Shown here: piece by piece, positions 62,696 through 64,000 of the stretch
Position numbering within the stretch: position 1 is the first letter of the stretch
Layout of the letters: every line of letters begins with the position of its first letter
Source: Bacteroidetes bacterium UBA2664
Lineage (GTDB): Bacteria > Bacteroidota > Rhodothermia > Balneolales > Balneolaceae
Length of the DNA: 64,000 nt
Assembly: GCA_002359315.1 (NCBI GenBank)
Contig: DEMS01000020.1
Coordinates: 75,844 to 139,843, forward strand
Reading direction: 5' to 3'
Program-made: the position numbers and the translations under genes
Notes under the pieces: model-generated
What the model saw: the letters and a program-made list of their open reading frames with translations, nothing else
What the model was told of the DNA's origin: nothing
The model's database searches: none

Positions 62696-63895
62696 ATGGC
62701 GAAAATGACATTAAATGATGTAGATCTAAAAGGAAAAACTGTTTTGATGAGGGTAGATTTTAATGTGCCGATCAAAAATGGTGTTATTTCTGATGATAAT
62801 AGAATTGTTCAGGCATTGAAATCGATCCGTTTTGTGGTTGATGCCGGGGCAAAATTGATACTGACGAGTCATTTGGGAAGACCTGCCGATGCACCCGATC
62901 CTGAGTTTAGTCTGAAGCCGGTTGCTGATCATTTGGCAACACTTGTGGATGCAACGGTTCACTTTGCCGAAGATTGCATCGGGCCGGACAGAGATAAAGC
63001 AGTGGCTGCAGCAAAGCCGGGTGAAATTGTGCTATTGGAGAATGTGCGATTTCATAAAGAGGAGAAGAAGAACGATTCAGAGTTTGCGAAGAAATTATCA
63101 GCGGGGGCGGATCTGTTTGTGAATGATGCATTTGGAAGCAGTCACAGGGCCCATGCATCGGTTTCAGGGGTGACAGAGTATCTGCAGCCGTCTGTGTCGG
63201 GTTTCCTTCTTGAAAAAGAGATTCGATATTTGGAAGGCAGTGTGAACAACCCCAATCGGCCATTTGTGGCGATATTAGGCGGAGCAAAAGTATCAGATAA
63301 GATTGGTGTGATTGAAAACCTTCTTTCAAAAGTGGACAGTATCATTGTGGGAGGCGGTATGACCTACACCTTTTATAAAGCCAAGGGACTGCCAATTGGC
63401 AACTCACTGGTAGAAGAGGATAAAGTGGGGTTAGCCAAAGAGCTGTTGGAAAAGGCTGAAAAAGCGGGTGTTAATTTTATGTTGCCTTTTGATTCTGTTG
63501 TTGCCAAAGATTTTAACAATGATGCAGAGCATAAAGTCGTGGATGAAGATGGGATTGAAGATGGCTGGATGGCGCTGGATATCGGTCCGCAATCCAGCAT
63601 CGCTTTTGGGAATCTGATCAAGCAGGCAAGGACGGTAGTCTGGAATGGCCCGATGGGTGTGTTTGAAATGAGTAATTTTGCGGATGGGACCTTTGAAGTT
63701 GCTAAAGCACTGGCCGCGGCTACGGAAGAGGGTGCCACGACGATTATTGGCGGTGGAGATTCTGCTTCGGCGATTAAAAAAGCCGGTTTGGAGGATAAGG
63801 TGTCTCATGTTTCTACCGGTGGCGGTGCGAGTTTGGAGTATCTGGAGGGGAAGGTTCTGCCGGGGGTTGCGGCGTTGACAGAGAGTGAAAAGTGA
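62696..63895 (+). CDS. pgk: Phosphoglycerate kinase
   Basis: Pgk converts 1,3-bisphosphoglycerate and ADP to 3-phosphoglycerate and ATP. The 399-residue protein shows VLMRVDFNVPIKNG near 16, LTSHLGRP near 55, LLENVRFHKEEKKND near 112, the ADP site GGAKVSDKIGVI near 197, and GGGDSASAIKKAG near 352. It is monocistronic; a GC-rich palindrome follows. Confidence 0.97.
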   Translation: MAKMTLNDVDLKGKTVLMRVDFNVPIKNGVISDDNRIVQALKSIRFVVDAGAKLILTSHLGRPADAPDPEFSLKPVADHLATLVDATVHFAEDCIGPDRDKAVAAAKPGEIVLLENVRFHKEEKKNDSEFAKKLSAGADLFVNDAFGSSHRAHASVSGVTEYLQPSVSGFLLEKEIRYLEGSVNNPNRPFVAILGGAKVSDKIGVIENLLSKVDSIIVGGGMTYTFYKAKGLPIGNSLVEEDKVGLAKELLEKAEKAGVNFMLPFDSVVAKDFNNDAEHKVVDEDGIEDGWMALDIGPQSSIAFGNLIKQARTVVWNGPMGVFEMSNFADGTFEVAKALAAATEEGATTIIGGGDSASAIKKAGLEDKVSHVSTGGGASLEYLEGKVLPGVAALTESEK

Positions 63896-63937
63896 AAAGG
63901 GAAAAGTGAGAAGTGCTACATGAATTTGAAAACAAAT

Positions 63938-63965
63938 CCCCCCTAATAAGGGGAACTTAGGGGGG
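63938..63965. repeat. GC-rich palindromic element downstream of pgk
   Basis: CCCCCCTAA and TTAGGGGGG form a 9-bp inverted repeat around a 10-base loop. Preceding purine-rich AGTGAAAAGTGAAAAGGG / AAGTGAGAAGT strings partly recur near 39550. It may serve as the pgk terminator, but no T run follows, and the form resembles small dispersed repeats. Confidence 0.55.
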
Positions 63966-64000
63966 TGGTAGTAGGACGGTCTTTTCCTGATTTAGGTTGA

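Noticed and set aside
62907..63878. Several antisense and alternative-frame open frames over pgk
   Set aside because: All overlap a complete, well-conserved pgk and show no start signals or recognised motifs.

Overview
The window is a bacterial chromosome segment of moderate-to-low GC with dense gene packing. It most resembles the Balneolota/Bacteroidota side of the tree (for example halophilic Balneolaceae). The hints are a GWxTD lipoprotein, a PorW/SprE-like TPR lipoprotein, a TonB receptor with an N-terminal carboxypeptidase-regulatory-like domain, DUF4402-type secreted proteins, weak Shine-Dalgarno signals, and a glucosylglycerate (compatible solute) gene set. The assignment is inferred from gene content only. 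No rRNA, tRNA, prophage, insertion sequence or CRISPR array was seen.

Region 1 (1-9600): a GCS2-type carboxylate-amine ligase with CBS domains, a decayed tandem copy of the same gene, an aspartoacylase/succinylglutamate desuccinylase-family hydrolase and scpB. Next is a probable metal module: a perfect 22-bp palindrome, a MerC-like membrane protein, a ribbon-helix-helix protein with two CxxC pairs, and a ZnuD-like TonB-dependent receptor. A 579-bp gene-free stretch carries three DnaA-box-like nonamers in phase. An exported Mn-type superoxide dismutase follows.

Region 2 (9650-18300): the most unusual locus, an atypical chaperone-usher fimbria-like system. It has three candidate minor subunits, a probable major subunit followed by a strong terminator, a PapD-like periplasmic chaperone, and a 1373-residue usher-like outer-membrane protein. 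The usher-like protein is extended by a Ca-loop-like segment, a regulatory beta-sandwich, an acidic 14-residue tandem repeat and about three SPOR-like domains. Two small secreted proteins facing the opposite way share the subunit-like ends.

Region 3 (18600-30960): a DASS/SLC13 carboxylate:sodium symporter; an ABC exporter operon with a YtrA-type GntR repressor and a likely operator; a 15-bp minisatellite; anmK; and metabolic and redox genes (UbiA-like, thioredoxin-like, class III aminotransferase, trmB, redoxin, bacilliredoxin).

Region 4 (31000-46600): GWxTD lipoprotein, pyk, a TPR-SPOR lipoprotein resembling PorW/SprE, pyrD with an unusual active-site Cys, pabB, an orphan MoxR/ChlI-like ATPase, a cysteine-free rpmE, an MBL-fold hydrolase, a sigma-54 activator overlapping lptE, and a GH13_18 phosphorylase.

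Region 5 (46600-64000): the phosphorylase faces a HAD phosphatase-gpgS-M20 peptidase operon, together suggesting synthesis and breakdown of glucosylglycerate. Then come miaB, a double-FKBP lipoprotein, pyrE, pgpA-pgsA, cinA with a TonB-receptor-like barrel and ftsX, a Fur-family regulator, a LOG-family protein, a cysteine desulfurase and pgk. Three intergenic palindromic elements (about 39550, 46630 and 63938) look like dispersed repeats.
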